64,000 bases of DNA from Janthinobacterium sp. GTDB lineage: Bacteria; Pseudomonadota; Gammaproteobacteria; Burkholderiales; Chitinibacteraceae. The notes under the pieces are model-generated. The model had not been told where the DNA came from, ran no database searches, and saw only the letters and a list, made by a program, of their open reading frames with translations. The translations under genes and the position numbers were made by a program. The stretch lies in contig JANYCY010000022.1 in assembly GCA_025360045.1 (NCBI GenBank), positions 1-64,000 of the forward strand. Reading direction: 5' to 3'. Shown piece by piece: positions 61,686 through 64,000 of the stretch (positions within the stretch are counted from its first letter, which is position 1; each line of letters opens with the position of its first letter).

Positions 61686-62900
61686 ATGGCTGGGGCAGAG
61701 CGGGCAAGGCGGCTGGGGCGACGTTTTATTATGCTGGACAATATGCTGGGTGTTTGTGGGTTTTTTCTGGTTTTTCCCTTGATTAGCCTGCACTTTGTCG
61801 ACCAACTTGGCTGGGCCGCAGCGGCGGTGGGCTTGGCTTTGGGGATTAGGCAATTGTCGCAGCAGGGCTTGGGCCTGCTTGGTGGTTCTTTAGCGGATCG
61901 CTTTGGGGCCAAGCCTTTGATTGTGTATGGCATGTTGCTACGTGCTGCAGGTTTGGCTGCAATGGCCGTTGCGGCACATCCTAGTACCTTGATTTTTTCC
62001 TGTGTCTTATCTGGGCTAGGCGGGACTTTATTTGATCCACCAAGGAGCGCGCTGATTATCAAATTAACCCGCCCGCATGAGCGCAACCGTTTTTATTCCT
62101 TACTCATGATGCAGGAAAGTGCTGGGGCCATGCTTGGGGCTTTGTTGGGATCGTGGTTGCTGGCGTTTGATTTTTTCTGGGTAGGCATGGGTGGTGCGGC
62201 TGTTTTTGTGTTGGTGGCGCTGTTGAATGCGGTGTTTTTGCCTGCTTATCGGGTAGCGACTAAAAGAACGGCGGCAGTGACCGCGATTCGCGTGGTTTTG
62301 GCCGATAAACCTTTTCTCTTTTTTGTGTTTACCTTAAGCGGCTATTACGTGCTCTGTGTGCAAATTATGCTGCTTTTGCCGGTGGTGATTAAGCAGCTGG
62401 CAGGCACTGCGCAAGCGGTAGGCTGGATGTATAGCCTTGATGCTGTGCTTGCACTTTGCTTACTCTATCCTTTGGCTCGACTGGGGGAGCGCTACTTTAG
62501 TTTACAAGTGCGGGTATTGGCAGGTATTACCTTGATGACACTGAGTATGGCTGCAATGAGCTTGGTCACTGGGGTGGTAGGGGCTTTTGTGGTACTGGCA
62601 TTTTTTTACCTTGGCACCTTAATTACTGAGCCTGCTAGAGAGTCATTATTGGCAAGCTTTGCTCAATCAGAAGCGCGTGCCAGTTATATGGGCATGGGAC
62701 GTATGGGTTTGGCCGTAGGCGGGCTGTTTGGCTATACCGGAGGTGGTTTTTTGCTGGATCACGCCCGCAGCTTAAATATGCCAAGTTTGCCTTGGCTGGT
62801 GCTAACCCTGATCGGAAGCGCAACGCTTTTAGGCTTATTTAAGCAATTTTTTCCTTCCCATAAAATCCTTTTGCACTGGCTAAAAGCCCAGTCGGCCTAA
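61686..62900 (+). CDS. mdtH: MFS drug efflux transporter, MdtH-like
   Basis: A 404-residue transporter with 12 predicted helices. The opening LDNMLGVCGFFLVFPLISLHFVDQLGWAA, the motif A region GGSLADRFGAKPLIVYGMLLRAAG, and SGLGGTLFDPPRSALIIKL are close to E. coli MdtH, which exports fluoroquinolones and other drugs. Length agrees (about 402). AGGAG lies 7 bases before ATG 61686. It is likely controlled by the divergent LysR gene. The natural substrate is unknown. Confidence 0.92.
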   Translation: MAGAERARRLGRRFIMLDNMLGVCGFFLVFPLISLHFVDQLGWAAAAVGLALGIRQLSQQGLGLLGGSLADRFGAKPLIVYGMLLRAAGLAAMAVAAHPSTLIFSCVLSGLGGTLFDPPRSALIIKLTRPHERNRFYSLLMMQESAGAMLGALLGSWLLAFDFFWVGMGGAAVFVLVALLNAVFLPAYRVATKRTAAVTAIRVVLADKPFLFFVFTLSGYYVLCVQIMLLLPVVIKQLAGTAQAVGWMYSLDAVLALCLLYPLARLGERYFSLQVRVLAGITLMTLSMAAMSLVTGVVGAFVVLAFFYLGTLITEPARESLLASFAQSEARASYMGMGRMGLAVGGLFGYTGGGFLLDHARSLNMPSLPWLVLTLIGSATLLGLFKQFFPSHKILLHWLKAQSA

Positions 62901-63039
62901 TTTTAGCGGTATGTTTCAGTAGGATTGGATCGCTTGAAACTGCCGCTTATCTCCTTTCTATGTAAATAATGCACATTCTTGGTGTTGGGTTGTATTTGGC
63001 CTTGCCTGCAGCAGGCACAGAGAGCTGCACCTTGAAAGG

Positions 63040-63275
63040 CGCAATGAACTTAAAAGACTTTTTGCGCCATGCCTTCCTGACCAGCATTTTTGATGCGATG
63101 GCTAAGAATGGAATTCTGCAAATCGTCGTATTCTCTATTTTCTTTTGCGTAGCGGGCGCAGCTTTGGGCGAGCGTGCCACGCCTTTGATTGACGTCATTG
63201 ACGTGGGTTGCCCATGTCATGCTTAAAATCACCACCTACATCATGAATTTTGCACCCGTGGCCGTTTTTATTGGA
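63040..63275 (+). pseudogene. Fragment of a dicarboxylate/glutamate symporter gene (GltP/DctA family)
   Basis: MNLKDFLRHAFLTS, then IFDAMAKNGILQIVVFSIFF and GAALGERATPLIDVIDV match the middle of sodium/proton-dicarboxylate symporters. After one frameshift near 63205 the frame continues HVMLKITTYIMNFAPVAVF, again as in the family. Both the N-terminal and C-terminal parts are missing and the rest runs into unrelated sequence. It is therefore a short internal relic of a ~430-residue transporter gene. Confidence 0.8.
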
Positions 63276-63328
63276 GGCAGAGCATTTTTGATGATCAAGC
63301 GGCTCTCGTTAAGCTTCGATAGTTAGTA

Positions 63329-63838
63329 TTATTTTTTCAGTGCTTTGCCATTGGGCCAGTTGGCAAATTTCCAGTCTTGATAGGTGTTTTGATTGGCGAA
63401 GCTGGCAAAGTCGCTGGGGAAGCGTTGTTGCTTGAGTGGCTTACCCTTGGCTTGGCTATACACACCCATAAAGCCGCCACCGGGGGCGGAGATATAGGCC
63501 CAGTCGTCCCCTGTCATCGGGTCTTTATAGGCTTTGCGGATAAAGCGCCTTGGTGTAGGGCTGCGCGGATCGAGTACCAGTTCTTCCAGTGTTTTGGGGT
63601 ATTGCACGCCCTGCATCATATTTTGCTCGCTATAGAGCTTGATGCCACGGCGGATTTCAGCACCAACCCGCAGTAGCTCTTCTTCTTTGGCCCGCTGGGC
63701 GCGGTTTTGCCATGCTTCGCCAACTTGGGCGAGGTAAATGCCCATGATTAATACGGCCATGAGTGCCCATGCGTAAGCGAAACCCGACTGTTTGTTGGCT
63801 AGAGTTGGGCTTGTCCGCGTTTTTGTTTGCTGCTGCAT
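63329..63838 (-). CDS. Pseudopilin-like protein
   Basis: A 169-residue protein. A short basic leader ends in SGF, followed by one N-terminal helix (AYAWALMAVLIMGIYLAQVGEAW, residues ~20-42). That position and the next segment (QRAKEEELLRVGAEIRRGIKLYSE) match type II pseudopilins. However, the usual Glu at +5 of the mature protein is absent and the cleavage site is GF-AYAW, so processing is uncertain. The C-terminal part has DPMTGDDWAYI, seen in MSHA/GspG-like proteins. It sits 40 bases after a GspG-like gene on the same strand. ATG 63838 is chosen; ATGs at 63904-63907 would overlap that gene. Confidence 0.7.
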   Translation of the reverse strand: MQQQTKTRTSPTLANKQSGFAYAWALMAVLIMGIYLAQVGEAWQNRAQRAKEEELLRVGAEIRRGIKLYSEQNMMQGVQYPKTLEELVLDPRSPTPRRFIRKAYKDPMTGDDWAYISAPGGGFMGVYSQAKGKPLKQQRFPSDFASFANQNTYQDWKFANWPNGKALKK

Positions 63839-63878
63839 GATCGAACTAAACCCTTTTCCGTAAGCACGGCCGAGTGGC

Positions 63879-64000
63879 TTACCAGCTGTTATAGGCCGAG
63901 CCATCATTGCCGTTTCCTTCTGCGCCGCTTTTTACATCGTATACGCCGCTGGCGTTTTCAGATTTGACGATTTGCCAGCCATCATTTTTGCCTATGATCG
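63879..64000 (-). CDS. C-terminal end of a GspG-like major pseudopilin (partial)
   Basis: The minus-strand frame entering from the window edge reads about 39 residues, GKNDGWQIVKSENASG then VYDVKSGAEGNGNDGSAYNSW, and stops at TAA (63881-63879). The ending YDVxSxGxxG...Y..W is the typical calcium-site tail of GspG major pseudopilins of type II secretion or MSHA-type systems. The start lies beyond the window. With the gene at 63329-63838 it suggests that a pilin-type secretion or pilus cluster continues to the right. Confidence 0.7.
   Translation of the reverse strand, partial: IIGKNDGWQIVKSENASGVYDVKSGAEGNGNDGSAYNSW

Overview
The window looks like a chromosomal segment of a Gram-negative betaproteobacterium, most likely of the Neisseriales/Chromobacteriaceae group (Iodobacter- or Chitinibacter-like). 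That placement is an inference. It rests on the glycogen, ETF, NhaR, MdtH and Wza/Wzy-type genes, on moderate G+C, and on intergenic repeats whose core fits the neisserial dRS3 consensus (ATTCCC-N8-GGGAAT). No rRNA, tRNA or CRISPR array was seen.

Layout. At 0.1-3.4 kb lie glgC and glgA (glycogen synthesis, + strand), and at 13.55-16.0 kb lies glgP (glycogen breakdown). Between them, on the minus strand, sits a ~9.7 kb defence island (3.58-13.28 kb). Its genes match type I Zorya: zorA (MotA/ExbB-like channel with a long tail), zorB (OmpA/MotB-like), zorC (EH-signature) and zorD (SNF2 helicase). An additional gene between zorC and zorD encodes a T5orf172/GIY-YIG-like domain fused to Sel1 repeats. 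As read here, zorA carries two mutually compensating frameshifts, one at a perfect A_AAA_AAC slippery heptamer, and zorB has an in-frame TAA at codon 55. zorC, zorD and the extra gene are open.

At 16-24 kb are housekeeping genes: Nudix hydrolase, META-domain lipoprotein, rlmD, a small beta-helix protein, an iron alcohol dehydrogenase, a DUF502 membrane protein and an LtaS/MdoB-like sulfatase. A decayed IS5-type transposase remnant (23.9-24.5 kb) and an AT-rich leader precede a ten-gene Wzx/Wzy-type exopolysaccharide cluster (25.0-37.2 kb). It contains four glycosyltransferases, a Wza-like lipoprotein, a Wzz/Wzc-like protein with a degenerate kinase domain, a glycoside hydrolase, a Wzy-like ligase/polymerase, a hexapeptide acyltransferase and a MurJ-like flippase.

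At 37.2-46 kb are a periplasmic binding protein, a dienelactone hydrolase-like protein, ETF-ubiquinone oxidoreductase, a thioredoxin-like protein, a LysR regulator divergent from etfBA, and ferredoxin-NADP reductase. ETF and ETF-QO together would pass electrons from acyl-CoA and similar dehydrogenases to the quinone pool. At 46-54.6 kb are an M16 protease, nhaR, htpX, a terC/alx-type gene with a structured leader, and an sbtA-sbtB-perM-like operon (predicted bicarbonate uptake with its PII-like partner). At 54.7-64 kb are a SUV3-like helicase, an unknown secreted protein, a 7TM-GGDEF diguanylate cyclase, a membrane-anchored aspartic protease, a LysR/mdtH divergent pair, a fragment of a dicarboxylate symporter, and two pseudopilin-like genes.

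Intergenic spaces hold three dispersed repeat families: dRS3-like palindromes (5 copies), GTAGGGTGGGCA palindromes (2), and CTCTGTGT elements (5). One locus at 38.9-39.2 kb has a dRS3-like copy nested inside inverted CTCTGTGT arms.
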